From: Aaosphaeria pasadenensis
Lineage: Eukaryota > Ascomycota > Dothideomycetes > Pleosporales
Direction: 5' to 3'
DNA length: 64,000 nt
Assembly: GCA_022813625.1 (NCBI GenBank)
Contig: JAKLMB010000022.1
Coordinates: forward strand, 434,001 to 498,000
Shown here: positions 21,666-33,101 of the stretch, in pieces
Numbering within the stretch: the stretch's first letter is position 1
Layout of the letters: the number at the start of each line of letters is the position of its first letter
Program-made: the position numbers and the translations under genes
The notes under the pieces: model-generated
What the model was told of the DNA's origin: nothing
The model's input: the letters and a program-made list of their open reading frames with translations, nothing else
Database searches by the model: none

Positions 21666-22946
21666 ATGGCATTCCGCAAGCGCAATGTAGCCCTAACCCG
21701 TAGTGATCCGTCTAGTGATACGGCATCATCCCCTACGTCTCCTCAAGCGGCAAATGTTCCTCAACCATCGCCAGGCGTGCGACCTTCCCCAATTGACGGG
21801 CGACCCACCACATCAACAGGAACGCCATCGCTCGACGCAGTACTTGCCGGTCACGCAGGCCTAGCCCTTGGAAACTCTTTGTTGATCGGAGAATCTGGAA
21901 CTACTGATTATGCGGGAGCACTGCTGAGATTCTATGCCTCAGAGGGCGTGCTACAGGGCCATGTAGTGCACGTTGTGGGGTTGGGTGAGGTATGGGGAAG
22001 GGAGCTGCCCGGGATAGCGGAAAGCAGAGATGAGGAAAAGAGAAGGCAAAGGAGTGAAAGGGAAGAGAAAATGAAGATTGCATGGCGATACGAAAGTTTG
22101 GGGGAGTTTGGTGGCAGGAGTACGTACTGAACATTTCCTATCATTTTACGCAGCATACTACGTGTGTTTTCGCGCCAATCCTTTTGCTAACTACTGTCAT
22201 GTATAGATGCGAACAGAGTCCCCACACAAACCAAGACTGATGGAGCTGAGGCGGAGTCAATATTTTGCCATACGTTTGACCTCGCAAAACGGCTCTCTCT
22301 ACCGTCTAACACATCCATCAACTACATTCAAATACCACGAACCGCACCTCAAGCCTCACCGTTCACGGGGATAATACAAAACCTCCAACAGAAGCTCGAA
22401 ACGTCACCACCTAGTTCAATCCACCGTCTCATCATTCCTTCCATCCTGTCACCTGCCTATTATCCTCCTTCATCATCCCAGCCTCAACATGTCCTCCAGT
22501 TCCTCCACGCCTTACGAGCCCTCCTGAGACAATATCCAACACGCCTAACGGCCATATCCACCATACCCCTATCTTTATACCCCCGTAGTACTGGTCTGAT
22601 TCGCTGGATGGAACACCTATCGGACGGTGTCTTCGAACTTTCACCATTCCCCTACTCCGCCTCCCAAGCACTCTCTACCTCCTCCGCTGCCACCAAGGAA
22701 GAAGAAAGGCCACAGGGCATGTTCGCAGTACACAAGTTACCTGTGTGGAGTGACAAAGGAGGAGGCGGTGCGGTCGAGGGTCTAGGCGAGGACCTAGCCT
22801 TCACGTTAAGCAGGAGGAAGTTCACCATTGCGAAGTTCAGTCTACCGCCGATGGAAGGTGATCAGGAGGCCCAGGAGGAGGCGATGAGGGATGTTGCGGG
22901 GGAGAGCGGGAAGACCATGCCGAGTAAAGCAGAACTTGAGTTCTAA
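21666..22946 (+). CDS. ELP4: Elongator complex subunit 4 (PAXNEB)
   Basis: Two exons, 21666-22119 and 22207-22946, giving 397 residues; the intron is 87 nt with donor GTACGT. Elp4 forms a hetero-hexameric RecA-like ring with Elp5 and Elp6 as part of Elongator, which builds the mcm5/ncm5 side chains on wobble uridine of tRNAs. The seen features fit the family: a Ser/Pro-rich N-tail, then PSLDAVLAGHAGLALGNSLL leading to GESGTTDYAGALLRFYASEG, the degenerate Walker-A-like region typical of Elp4, a charged insert, then HTFDLAKRLSLP and a central beta-rich part with FLHALRALLRQYP and LYPRSTGLIRWMEHLSDGV. The C-terminal part carries FAVHKLPVWSDKG and LSRRKFTIAKFSLPP. An earlier in-frame ATG at 21576 was not used because the sequence before residue 1 shows no conservation. 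Confidence 0.9.
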
Positions 22947-23210
22947 GTATGGGGTTGATGTAGTTAGTTATCTGGGGCAAGATATCAAAGATACCATTTA
23001 TTATTTGGAAGGAGCAATTGAACTGGTGTTCATCACAATCGGAAATCTCGTACAGAAAACAAAAATATGTGATGAAGAATATTGATTAAAAATACAAAAG
23101 TCGTTAATCATCGCTTGAAAACATATTAATACATAACATGGCACATAGCCATCAGAGAGAATCCGAAAGAACCCTGCTTTTCCAACTTTCCTTTCATTCC
23201 CGTCCCGATT

Positions 23211-23849
23211 CTACGTCGCCGCGGCCACCGCCTTGACGTCCTGGTTGTACTTATCTATCGTCACCATCACCAATCCAAAGGTGAGCAGGAGATCCATTCC
23301 GGGAGTCACATCGATATCGTCCTTCCTGCTCCGGAAAGACATGCCGTTGGGATGCTTCTGCGTCGCGACGGGTTGGCCGTCAGCCGTGATAGTCATCCAG
23401 CTCTGGTGCCTGTCGACCTCGATGTTTTGCTTGGTCGGAGTTTGTATTTCTACCAGTCACCACATGTCAGCAAATAGTCCCACTAAGACTCAAGGTGTAA
23501 AGACATCATACGTACCGAACTTAGTCTTCGTGAACCCGTCCTTCAGCTTAGTGTGAAAGATCTGACGGCCGCCGGGCGCGATGGCAACGTACTCCGGCTT
23601 CGATGTCCAGCAGCCCGACGTCTTTTGCAGCTTCAACACCACCCTTCCGTTCTGCTTGAAGTCCCAGTTCTTCCTGTTTTGCTGCTCGATCTCCAGGAAT
23701 GTCTCGCCTGGCTCGCCGTTGGGGAGGCGGAATGCGGCGATGTAGCTGTTCTTGGACCAGCCTTGCTTCTCTTTCATGACGAATTGCTCTGGCCGTTTGG
23801 CTGTGAAGCCCTGGCAGAGGACGATGCCTGGTGGTGGGAGGGGATTCAT
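23211..23849 (-). CDS. LURP-one-related (tubby C-terminal-like) protein
   Basis: Two exons on the minus strand, 23849-23516 and 23449-23211, giving 190 residues with a 66-nt intron. The fold call rests on the pattern of short beta strands around KQNGRVVLKLQ, GRQIFHTKL and HQSWMTITADGQ, and on the closing helix VTPGMDLLLTFGLVMVTIDK. This resembles the LOR/DUF567 ending (V-x-PGxD-x8-VVxLD) and the central helix of tubby and scramblase folds. Fungal members are mostly uncharacterised; plant LURP1 relatives act in defence and some tubby-like proteins bind phosphoinositides. There is no signal peptide or membrane segment, so it is probably cytosolic. Function is unknown. The gene is convergent with ELP4, with 264 bp between stop codons. 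Confidence 0.72.
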
Positions 23850-24831
23850 TTTGGTTTTGTGGTTGTATGGAATTAGTGTGGTGATCCTCTTGGGTTGGAT
23901 GTTGTATAGTCGATGTATTCTCGGATTTGATACTTTAGAGGGATATTGTTTTTTTTAACAGTGGATAGTGATTTGATATATTCTAAAGAAGTAGGATGCA
24001 GCGAACCTTAAGTATCTTCGCATTCAACGATGCATAATCAGACATCATGGCTGTAACTCTATCGCAACCGCAATCTCATGATCTACACACACACCTACGT
24101 CGACGCTCACCCACCCCAATCCCTCCCATCCATCATGTTTCCAAAATTATTCCAGCAAAGGCACCAAGCCGCGAGGTCTGAGCCCCAAAATGGTCGATCG
24201 GCGGGCCAATCGGTCGCGATTCCCTATCTCTTGGCCTTCTCCATTGCCTCTACGGGTTAAGAGCAGGCGACCCACACTCGCAGCGTGAGATCAGAGGCTG
24301 AGTTGTGATCCCGGGGTGCAAGGCTTATGGGATCTAAGGTTTTGCCGTTTGGGGATAATAGAGTGGTGATCGGCCAGGGCTATGACGTTGGATGGGTTCG
24401 AGCTTAGCGGACAACAACACGAAATGCTTCAATGTTGTAGGGTAGGAATATTTTGCATAACAAGTGTAGGGCGTTTGCAGGGTCTATTGGTGAAATGTAT
24501 CATATTCCAAGATCTTTGAATATTCCTGTGTTCCTTTTGTAACGTGTGAGAACGATACGAGGTAGCAATTTGTTTGTCTAGCAGTTAGTACTCGAGGAAT
24601 TGACACAAAACATCGCGCTTATCGGTCAATCAAGATATTGATATATTGATGAAATTCGTCCCTGAAATAATAATTATACTAATGATTGTCCGTGCAGTTC
24701 ATATTGCATGGTAAAGAAAATGCCATAGTCGCCGCTTCCAGTATCTCGGCAAAATAGAACTCCGAAGAGTTATGAATATAAAACCCTCGAAAGGAGCGGT
24801 CGCATACACCGCTAAATGTGTAGTAGATAGA
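23850..24831. other. Spacer between LURP-like gene and second F-box gene
   Basis: Promoter of the LURP-like gene and 3' region of the next minus-strand gene. Only short, domain-free open frames are present. Confidence 0.5.
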
Positions 24832-27126
24832 TTACGATGCCTCTAGAGCCGGCCTCTTCGCCGAGGATTCTGGACCATCATGCTCGGACTTCCTCTTGAG
24901 CACCCTTTCTGCTTTCCTAGACGTTGCGGGCCAGAACCGGTGTGCAGGCGGATTGTCTAGGTCAGCGATTTCGCTGTCCAAGATCTCTCTACCTTCGAGC
25001 TGCTCAGATGTGAGATTCGGAGCGTTGAGCTGCAGCTCTTGTGTGTCTTCTCGGAAGAATACTCTTCGTACAAACTCCATGCAGTGGCGCTTCCTGACAA
25101 AGCTGAACTTCTGGAAGGTGATCGGATAGGTCCTCGACATTATGTCGGTAACAGGTGCACTTTGGTCATCGAGTGTCAGCATCTCCCAGCCTTTGTCGGA
25201 GAGCAGCTCCGCAAATTCCTGCGACTGCACCCAATCGTTGTATAGCTCAAGTGGCACCGTAATGGTCAATTTCTTGAGGTTCTTGAACTTGAGAGCATAC
25301 CGCTTCCAGAAGCGGCGCCATCCAACCTTTTCTCGATCGATGAGCTGCTTTTCGGCGTCGCTTGCTCGTTTGGAGCGATTCCATGTTGCTACACCAGGTA
25401 CGTCATAGGGGTAACTGATGGTCAGCTCATCAACGAGCTCCGCTACACCGGACAGATTGCATCGTGCTTGTGTGGGCGCTAGAACTTCCCTCCTGCCTTC
25501 ACCCTCACCCTCGAAACTCTTGTAATCTCCAAAGAAGAGACAAACCTCGGGTGCGTTGTAATCTCGGCGGCTACCAATGAGCAACCTGATAGGAATGTCG
25601 ATGGATTTGAGTATTCGCATCATCGCTTCGATCCTCGCAATAAGATCTACCTTTGGGAGGAGATATCTCGAATCCAAATTTTCTGGGTACACATCACACA
25701 TCAAGGACTCCCAAGACAATGCTGGTTTCCAACCACACGTTTGAGCCAGCCAGCGTAAAGCATCCTGTACATCTGGACTGGAAATGGGATCGGCGGGCGG
25801 CGGTAGCACCAGGACCGGAGTCGCGGCAACATGCCTACGCCTATGACTGGCATTGATGAGTTGGAGGGGCTGATACTCCATACTACGGCGGAAGCTCATG
25901 GGTGTGACCTTGATGTTGGAAAACTTCTGAGTACTAGTCCGAAGATTCTGAAGAACATCAATGAAAGATGCGTTCACACCCGACACAACCTGTTTTCCTA
26001 CTTCCATGTGATTTCGCCCACACGTTTCGAATGTTTTGTCGTCAAAGACCTCTTCATCCTCTCGGCGATGATCACCAGGCATTATGCGGTAGGGTATAGG
26101 TGCGAATAGCTCACGCGGACCTCGGCCACCATCTAGCCAGTCATACAGGCTAATCTCGATGTCATGTAGCCTTCCCCAGCTGGTAACATCTGTGCAGAAC
26201 AGTGACCTGTACGGTCCGAAATCATATACGCGAAGTTTTGTCAAGGTTGGCGGGCAATTCTCTTCGATTCCGTTCACCAGCAAGCAAACTCTTTGGTGAA
26301 CTTCGAACTCATCCCAACTATGGTATCCAGAGTACTTTTCGCGGATCGAAAGTGTCTTCAGCGTGGTGCAGATGGGGAAGAGTATCTTAGCCACGGAACC
26401 ACCGCCCTGACGCCGTGAGAGTCTGAACTTCGTCTTGAACCTGTAGTCCTCGTATGAATAAGCGTAAGAAATGCGTGAGTGATTGGTGTAATCAGCCCAG
26501 TTTGCCACCTCGAGCTCCTCGAGCCGGCCAAAGAGCTTGGGGCAGGCGTTCGCAAGCTCCGCCCATGTCCATGTTTCTTCCGGAGTCCAAACAAAGTCTT
26601 TGATACTTGAAATATCTAAGCATGTGAGGCTGGGGAGATTCTCCTCGATCCACCGAAAGTCTTGTATGCTGCTCCAGTGAGACATGGAAAGCCTATGCAC
26701 ATAATTCCTGTTGCTATCGTCGATGGACTCTTGGAAAGCCTCCCATCGTTGCTGTCCTGTAGGTCCATACTTCCAATCTCTTAGACAGAGGTCGCTAACA
26801 TCGTTCCACTGCAAGGGGTATTTGTATAATAGCTCGTTCACCAATTTGGACTGCGACATGCCCTTACACAGGCGCTTGAGGGACCATGCGGAGTCTCGGT
26901 CGAGGTAATCGGAGATACACTTGAAGATATCGACTGGAAGTCTTAGGAATGGCGAGTCTTGTACTATGGGCTCAGACATCGTAAAATCTCCGTCGCGCTG
27001 GGTGCCATTGGGTCTTGCGGCGTCTGGGCTGGTTTCGCGGCTGACGGAGGTGCTGGAATCGGTATCAGCATCCATGATTCTTTGCTGCAGCAGTCTTTGT
27101 CCTTCACTCGCGTCAACAGAGTTCAA
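24832..27126 (-). CDS. F-box protein, large, substrate unknown
   Basis: Single exon of 764 residues on the minus strand. After a Ser/Thr-rich N-tail (about 1-55) an F-box motif begins at FLRLPVDIFKCISDYLDRDS (about 59-78) with the usual L-P-x-D/E-I-x5-YL pattern and continues through LKRLCKGMSQS. The remaining 680 residues have aromatic and leucine-rich stretches but no repeat regular enough to name (no clear LRR, WD40 or Kelch). The C-terminus has a basic stretch (KAERVLKRKSE, then SAKRPALEAS) that could be a nuclear localisation signal. By family it is a substrate adaptor for an SCF ubiquitin ligase; the target is not predictable. Similar large, rapidly evolving F-box genes are abundant in moulds. 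It is divergent from RPB8. Confidence 0.8.
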   Translation of the reverse strand: MNSVDASEGQRLLQQRIMDADTDSSTSVSRETSPDAARPNGTQRDGDFTMSEPIVQDSPFLRLPVDIFKCISDYLDRDSAWSLKRLCKGMSQSKLVNELLYKYPLQWNDVSDLCLRDWKYGPTGQQRWEAFQESIDDSNRNYVHRLSMSHWSSIQDFRWIEENLPSLTCLDISSIKDFVWTPEETWTWAELANACPKLFGRLEELEVANWADYTNHSRISYAYSYEDYRFKTKFRLSRRQGGGSVAKILFPICTTLKTLSIREKYSGYHSWDEFEVHQRVCLLVNGIEENCPPTLTKLRVYDFGPYRSLFCTDVTSWGRLHDIEISLYDWLDGGRGPRELFAPIPYRIMPGDHRREDEEVFDDKTFETCGRNHMEVGKQVVSGVNASFIDVLQNLRTSTQKFSNIKVTPMSFRRSMEYQPLQLINASHRRRHVAATPVLVLPPPADPISSPDVQDALRWLAQTCGWKPALSWESLMCDVYPENLDSRYLLPKVDLIARIEAMMRILKSIDIPIRLLIGSRRDYNAPEVCLFFGDYKSFEGEGEGRREVLAPTQARCNLSGVAELVDELTISYPYDVPGVATWNRSKRASDAEKQLIDREKVGWRRFWKRYALKFKNLKKLTITVPLELYNDWVQSQEFAELLSDKGWEMLTLDDQSAPVTDIMSRTYPITFQKFSFVRKRHCMEFVRRVFFREDTQELQLNAPNLTSEQLEGREILDSEIADLDNPPAHRFWPATSRKAERVLKRKSEHDGPESSAKRPALEAS

Positions 27127-27872
27127 TTAGGGCTGGCAGTTGGTATCACATGCGGTTGTATTGGAGTGCTGCGTATCGCCTTGTGAACAGCATGGGAAGC
27201 AGAGCTCAGCCTAGTCGCGACAGCTCTGGGTGGAGTTGGAGAGCAGCTATGCTTCGTTCTCAAAGGGAGAGAGGGTTTGAGTAAGATTTAAACGCAAGCG
27301 AAGTGAAGGAGCCGCAACGATTAATATTGTAGGCTTCACTTCGGTTAGGTGAAAGGCACGAATGATTGTGCCGCAAGAGTTGCGACGATAGTGAATGCGG
27401 GCGCTCGTACATGATGTCGGAGGTCGGTAGTCGGCGTTTTGGGTGGCTGCTCCTTGGGAATGCTGGATGATTTATCACGCGATTGGGATTCACAAACGCT
27501 CAATAGTTTGATGACCACAAGCAAGTAAGATTATATCTACGCAGTTTCATGTACTCCAGGTCCATGAATTCTACTATTAGACCACTGGACTGGACTCAGA
27601 GCGAACAAAGCTGGCATGATAAAGACAAGACAGTTCCTGAAAGGGCATAGCCTCTGTATTTCTTGGCACAGTGCTGGGAAGATTTGTCGATTTCTCTTTC
27701 ATAGAGCTTCACTATCGAGCTTGCATACTCACAACCCCGCCATTCGCAATCACAACCGTCAGACCTCTCAAATCGCATTTCAAGAGAAAACAATCGAACC
27801 AGACCAACTAGACTGCCCGATACATTATCGCGACTGCACCTTTATCCTCCAGTTTGTGAATATACCATCGCA
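27127..27872. other. Divergent promoter, F-box gene / RPB8
   Basis: A 746-bp spacer between two divergent start codons. It has no convincing ORF. The stretch from 27610 to 27872 is probably the RPB8 leader. Confidence 0.5.
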
Positions 27873-28354
27873 ATGGCCGACGCTACCGTCCTCGAAGACA
27901 CCTTCAGCATAACCTCGGTGGATCAAAAGAAATATGACCGAGTCTCTCGTCTCTATGGAACTTCCATCGACAACACCATGACCATGCAGCTCGACATCAA
28001 CCACGAGCTCTTCCCCTGCGCGGTCGGCGACCAATTGCAGTTCAACATCGCGACGACACTGAACCTGGACGGCACAAAGGACGAGAGGGGTTGGAGGCAG
28101 AACCAGGGCGACCGCGCGACGCTGGCTGATATGTACGACTACGTCTGCCACGGAAAGGTCTATCGTTTTGAGGATTCGGCTGAGGCGGAGACTGCGTAAG
28201 TAGCCTTTTGAAGGTTCTTCCAGTGGAAAATGCTAATAAGATATACAGAAAGGTGTACATCTCTTTCGGAGGACTTCTTCTCTACATCGAAGGCCCATAC
28301 AAGAAGCTCACCGGCTTGAGGATCGAGTATGTCTACCTCTTGGTCAAGAAATGA
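27873..28354 (+). CDS. RPB8: RNA polymerases I, II and III common subunit RPABC3 (Rpb8)
   Basis: Two exons, 27873-28195 and 28249-28354, giving 142 residues; the 53-nt intron has donor GTAAGT and a CTAAT branch-like sequence near its 3' end. Rpb8 is an OB-fold-like subunit shared by all three nuclear RNA polymerases. Conserved family features are the N-terminus LEDTFSITSVDQKKYDRVSR, then MTMQLDINHELFPC, the segment LADMYDYVCHGKVYRFE and the C-terminal VYISFGGLLLYIEGPYKKL followed by GLRIEYVYLLVKK. The length is normal (yeast 146, human 150). The start is the only suitable ATG. It is convergent with the Nudix gene, whose stop codon is 197 bp away. Confidence 0.97.
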
Positions 28355-28551
28355 AGGACATGAATGGCAGAGACGACTGAAAGCATGCATGGATGGCGTT
28401 TTTGGAGGAGGTAAAAAAGTGTGGACTTTTATCTCTAGAGATTTTTTGTTTGTTTGGTATATCTCTGGAAAAGAACCTTTTGTTTCAATCGGCAAACATG
28501 GCGCGCCCGGATACCCAACCCCAGACTGGCGTCCAAAGATAGCCCAGCCCT

Positions 28552-29578
28552 CTATAGAGTAGGAAACTCCAATTTCCGATGCAACCTCGACACAATTTCA
28601 ATGTAGTCCTTCTCATTCTCACACGTCAGGATGCCGTGCCTGACGAAGAAGTCCAGGACCACGAGCGCGCAATTGGGCTTGAACTCCCCCTTCCTCATCG
28701 CCTCCTGCACCTCCTCCACCGACCACAGATAGAACTCCTCCACCTCGTCGTCGCCCGGTTTGGGTATCACATCCTCCGGAAGCTCCAGATCCCAAATGTA
28801 CTGACACTCCGGCTGCAACAACTTCGTCTCGCCGCCCGCCTTCTCCGTCCGAATGTGATGATACGTGACCGTCCCGCAAGCTTTCGCACCCTTCCTCACC
28901 AACTCCTCACCCAGCGACGCCTCCTCCGCACACTCCCTAACCATACTCTCGAACGGATCCTCCCCGGACGCAATCCCCCCCGCGACAGCATTATCCAGCA
29001 TGCCCCCATACGTCTGCTTCGTCCTCGCCCTCCTCGGCGTCCAAATCTTGATCTCCCCCTCCTTCGTCCGCACATACGCCGTCAAATGAACCCCATACAT
29101 CACTACCCCGAACAGCGGCCCCGCGCTCCTCTCCACATTGAACAACAACTCCTTGTTGCGCCCATACACCGCATACAACTCGTCCCGCCACTTATCCAGC
29201 ACCTTGAAATGCCCCGTCGCCCGCAGCGCGAGAAGCGTCTGCTCCACGGCCGCCGACCGCTCTGCCGCCGTGTCCCCGGCTTCCAGCGTGAGTATGCGGT
29301 CTGCGTCGTTGAGGTCCCAGTTGGGGACCCCGCGGAACACCTCGGCGACGGAGGGGAGGAGGTATCCGATGCCGTAGGCGTGGTTGCGCACGCGGAGCTC
29401 GTAGTAGGTGGATATGCTCGCGGCGTAGAGGTCCGGGTCGACTTGGTAGTAGGGGAAGCTGGTGCGGCGTGTGAGTGGGTAGGCGGTATGGCGCTTTTGG
29501 GTAGGAGGGGACTTACGAGTCGCATTCGTTCACCAGGTCGAGGTTGGTGTAGCTCGTCTTTTGCGTTGCGGGCTCCAT
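28552..29578 (-). CDS. Nudix hydrolase with DUF4743 N-domain (YJR142W-like)
   Basis: Two exons on the minus strand, 29578-29517 and 29458-28552, giving 322 residues; the intron is 58 nt. The N-terminal half matches the DUF4743 region found before the Nudix domain in proteins often annotated as thiamine-pyrophosphokinase-related. The C-terminal half has a complete Nudix box at about residues 181-203: G-x5-E-x7-REC-x-EE, read from GGIASGEDPFESMVRECAEE. The catalytic and metal-binding glutamates of the box are intact. A yeast relative of this architecture has been reported to hydrolyse damaged or oxidised thiamine diphosphates, so a clean-up role is likely by family. There is no targeting signal. 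Sense-strand composition changes from C-rich in the 5' part to G-rich in the 3' part. It shares a 428-bp promoter region with DAD1. Confidence 0.9.
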
Positions 29579-30006
29579 TGTCGTTTCTGCGTTGGACCTT
29601 GTCCGTTCGTTCTCTTGATTGATATAGTTCCTAGTATACGACTGTTGACTTTTCTCAATTGCCACCACTCGAAGAAATTCCAGCAATTCCTTCCTTCAAA
29701 TATAGAAGTAAATTATAGCAATTGAGAAAAAGGGAGGTTCAGCGTACGTCATGCTCACGAGTACCCTCCAGTTTCTTTATACCCAAACCGCCAAAGTGGG
29801 GGGCGGGGCTAAAAACCGGGGACCGACCCTTAGCTGTTTCGTGAACGAATGCAATGCTATCACCGTCTGATTAAGCTACCCTACCTAGATTATTTTGTAA
29901 ACACAGGCACGTCTCTCGCTCCTCTACAGCCGCCACCGCCGCAACCGCCGCAACTACTGAACAAACCTACCATTGAAATCCCCCCAAACTGGGACAAACA
30001 AACACA
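29579..30006. other. Divergent promoter, Nudix gene / DAD1
   Basis: A 428-bp spacer between divergent start codons, with a short G/C-rich tract at about 29793-29815. I see no coding signal. Confidence 0.5.
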
Positions 30007-30423
30007 ATGTCACACAACCGCAGCGCCTCGATATCCAACAACACCACCGGCGGCGCCGCATCCGCGCTCGCCAGCGGGACCGAGAAAACCTACTTCGAGC
30101 AGCAGCGCGAGATCCTCGTCGGCGAAATCGCACAGGTATGCTTCCCTTCCCACCACTCTCCCCATCAATCACAACCCGTTTCTAACGTATGTAAACAGAG
30201 CCTAGAGCACGTCCTACAAAACATGAACAAGCTCAACCGGTCGCTGGAGGAAGTCATAGCCGTGGGGAAGGAGTTCAGCCCCGTCGAGGCGCTTTGGAGC
30301 CAGTTCGAGAACGTGATGGCGAAGGATAATGGGGAGGAGGAGGATCTAGGGGGAGGCGCGGAGAATGGGGAGGGGGAGACGGAGGGAGAGGGCGAGACGG
30401 AGGTGGAGGGGAGGGGGAAGTGA
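30007..30423 (+). CDS. DAD1: DASH complex subunit Dad1
   Basis: Two exons, 30007-30135 and 30199-30423, giving 117 residues. Dad1 is one of ten DASH/Dam1 complex subunits that form rings or partial rings on kinetochore microtubules in fungi. The conserved core is clear: YFEQQREILVGEIAQ joined to SLEHVLQNMNKLNRSLEEVI and then VGKEFSPVEALWSQFENVM. A low-complexity acidic tail rich in Gly and Glu follows (about 88-117). The 63-nt intron (donor GTATGC, acceptor AAACAG) is a multiple of three and has no in-frame stop, so an unspliced mRNA would still encode a 138-residue protein with 21 extra residues inside the conserved helix. Family conservation across the junction supports splicing. Confidence 0.93.
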   Translation: MSHNRSASISNNTTGGAASALASGTEKTYFEQQREILVGEIAQVCFPSHHSPHQSQPVSNVCKQSLEHVLQNMNKLNRSLEEVIAVGKEFSPVEALWSQFENVMAKDNGEEEDLGGGAENGEGETEGEGETEVEGRGK

Positions 30424-31060
30424 GGAGTTGGTTTTTTTTGGTCATTGGGGAAGTGTGGGTTGGGGATGGAAAGGGGAGATGTGGAAGCGTCACTGTGTGT
30501 GGTGGCGATATATGATACCCAAGTTTTTATGAGGGGGAAGAGGGGGTTGTATTAGGGTTGGAATGCCCTGTACTATGGAGAGCTGGCCGAATTGGCCGTT
30601 GCCATTCTAGGGTTGCGGAGAGTGCACATCATGAAATATTGCTGTTAGGGCGATTATCGATCACGATACACGTCGAGGCATTGGAAAATTCGTTTCAAAT
30701 TCACTTCTTTTACACGGCGGGAAGCTCCTCGGACCACCCCGTTCAGATACCAGATACCAGAATACAAACAAGAGAAAAGGAAAGGAAATTTGGATGTGCA
30801 GAAGAGGAGGGCGCTGCAGACTAACTCCTCCAATTTGTGTATGACAGATCCCGAACGCCATTGTGGTTCCCCCCAGTAGCCGCTATACCACGACTAGGAT
30901 GCTCGAAAAGGGTTGCGAAGAAAGGTAAATATGTCCATGATACGGTCATTAAGCATCTCGATCGTGTCGTCCAGCGTCGTGAATCTTGATAATCCTACCG
31001 AAGGCGGCGGGTTGGGGTTGCTCAGTACCACGGACTCTACAAGAAACGAAAGAGAAATGC
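30424..31060. other. Convergent spacer, DAD1 / RHO4
   Basis: 3' UTRs of two convergent genes. There is no coding signal. Confidence 0.5.
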
Positions 31061-31989
31061 TTAGAGGACTTTGCAGCTCCGCTTCTTAGGCTTCTTACCA
31101 CCTGTGAATGCAGAACGCGGCACGCCCGTCTCCTCTGGCTCCTTGTACTCCTCTCCTACCGCTGTTGTCACGGCCATGTCGAAGATCTCCTCGACGCCGT
31201 CTTGCTCCTTACTACTGCACTCCATATAGTGCGCGCCCATCTTCTTTGCTACTGCCCTGCCCTGCTCGGGCGTCACTGGTGTGAGGCCTTGTGTCTTGAG
31301 TAGTTCAATGCATGACCTCTTGTTGCGGAGATCTGATTTGAGGCCGAGAAGCATGATTGGGGTGGTTGGGCAGAAGTGAAGAACTTCGGGGTACCACTGC
31401 TATCGTTAGTATACGTGTGTATCCACGAGCAATCACTATCAACTTACTTTGTCCATGACGTTCTCGAGCGAGTTGGGGCAATCAATGGCGAAGCAGACGA
31501 ACAAGATATCTGTCTCGGGGTAAGAGAGCGGCCTCAATCGATCGTACTCCTCTTGACCGGCAGTATCCCAGAGAGCAAGTTCAACCATCTTGCCAGTGGG
31601 AGGATGTGGTGTGTGAGTGATGTAATTCTCGAAGACGGTTGGTACATATTTCTGTTCGACGTTAGCAAGCTGATCAATGCATGAAGCTGGAGCAAGTGAA
31701 TTGGTCATACCTCAGGGAAGTTGCCGGTGCTGTAGCTGATGAGAAGACATGTCTTTCCGCAGCCGCCATCTCCAACAACGACGAGCTTCTTGGAGTAGGT
31801 AGGGGGCTCTGTGATGTTGGTCTCCCGGGTATTGGCGGTGTCGTAGGAGCTCACAGTGCCATTGCTGTTGCGCTCGCTGGGTGTGCGGACAGGCTTGCGA
31901 ACGGGAGCCACTGATGATACAGGCGCCTTGACGGACTGCTTGCGGCGCAGGTAGTCGTAGTTGGCCGTGGTGCCTGTCTGCGCCGACAT
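31061..31989 (-). CDS. RHO4: Rho-family GTPase Rho4
   Basis: Three exons on the minus strand, 31989-31711, 31651-31448 and 31396-31061, giving 272 residues; introns of 59 and 51 nt both fall between codons. The GTPase core has the P-loop GDGGCGKT (73-80), effector-loop sequence KYVPTVFENY, switch II DTAGQEEYDRLRPLSYP and the base-binding LKSD. The N-terminal extension of about 65 residues before the core is characteristic of Rho4 and absent from Rho1-Rho3 and Cdc42. The C-terminus is polybasic (KKPKKRS) and ends in CKVL, a CaaX box predicted to be geranylgeranylated because of the final Leu. In filamentous fungi Rho4 acts at septa, where with formins and a Rho GEF it organises the contractile ring. 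Assignment to Rho4 rather than another Rho is strong. Confidence 0.94.
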
Positions 31990-33101
31990 TGTAGTTGTAT
32001 TTGGATGTGTATGTGTCCGTATGGGGGTATGTATCGTATTCTGTTGCCGGAGGACAGCAAAGTCGTCGAACAGATCTGAATATGCGGTATCAATATATGA
32101 ACAGCGAAGTGGAAGGAAGAGTCGAAACGTTGGGGGGAGAGTGGAAGAGTGGGATTGACGTTTTGATGAGAAACGAGAGAGGTGGTGAAAGTGAAGGGCA
32201 ATGTTTAATTAATCAAATTTTTTCCTTGGTTGAGGGTAAGTGAAGTGGATTGGTTGCCAGTGTTTGTTTCGAGGGCGGCGGCTGCCCTGGCAACAATCCC
32301 TCCCGCACACCCACGCACCCACTGGACCACCAACTGGACCACCCACTGGGCCACTCCGCACTCGAGTCGCCCACTCCTCAAGGCTCAAGGCTCACCAAAT
32401 GCACCCACCCAACCAACCAGCCAGCAGATCAGCCAGCCCCCAGCCAGTCCAGCCAGGCCAGCCAGGCCGCTCACCTGCCAGTGCCCGCTTCAACGCGCGT
32501 GCGCTATCCTCCCCTCCCGTCCCTAGCCTTGCCTTGCTGTTACAGAGGAATTAATATAGTCACATAACAGCACAAGTATAATTGCACCGAGTACGAAGTA
32601 TGTTTGCGCGAATCCTACCTACGAGTACTTTCGAGTACCAATTATGCAATGATGCATCTGTCGCACTCAACAAAGACAATAGCTAGCTTTCTCTCATATG
32701 TCTCGATCGTACGTCCAATGAAATGTAATTCAAAGCGTGTGTGACGTGACACACTAGGTAAGTCGGTGTCGGCTTTCTACTTCTTACTCATACAAGTCAC
32801 GACACACAGTATCTTATCAACCCATAAGTGCGCAGACGAATAGCCAAGTGACATCGTTACAGTTCCCAATATACAGTATCAATCTAATTAATTGCCTTGT
32901 CTCTTTATCTCCTCTCCATTCTATTCTTGTCTTGATCCTCACCCGTACTATGCACTAGCTGAAGAGAGTTACTTAAGCGATCATCCTTCTCCTGCCTCTC
33001 CAACATAGCAGCCCCCAACATCATCATTCTCCTCCATGTTGTCCCTACCCCGCCCTGAATGGCCATGATAGCTCCTCGGAATTCTATTCTAGGACTTACT
33101 C
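31990..33101. other. Divergent promoter, RHO4 / sphingoid phosphatase
   Basis: A 1.1-kb spacer. At 32280-32520 there is a C-rich low-complexity stretch of short CCA/CCAC/CCAG-type repeats that keeps all three plus-strand frames open; I consider it non-coding. The remainder is AT-richer with no coding signal. Confidence 0.5.

Noticed and set aside
28579..29622. 347-codon plus-strand frame antisense to the Nudix gene
   Set aside because: It is the mirror of a conserved Nudix coding sequence; the product is Arg/Leu/Pro-rich without features, as expected from the opposite strand of biased codons.
32230..32567. Three overlapping Pro-rich plus-strand frames between RHO4 and the sphingoid phosphatase
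   Set aside because: All three frames are open at once because of short CCA/CCAC repeats. That is a sign of low-complexity DNA, not of a gene.
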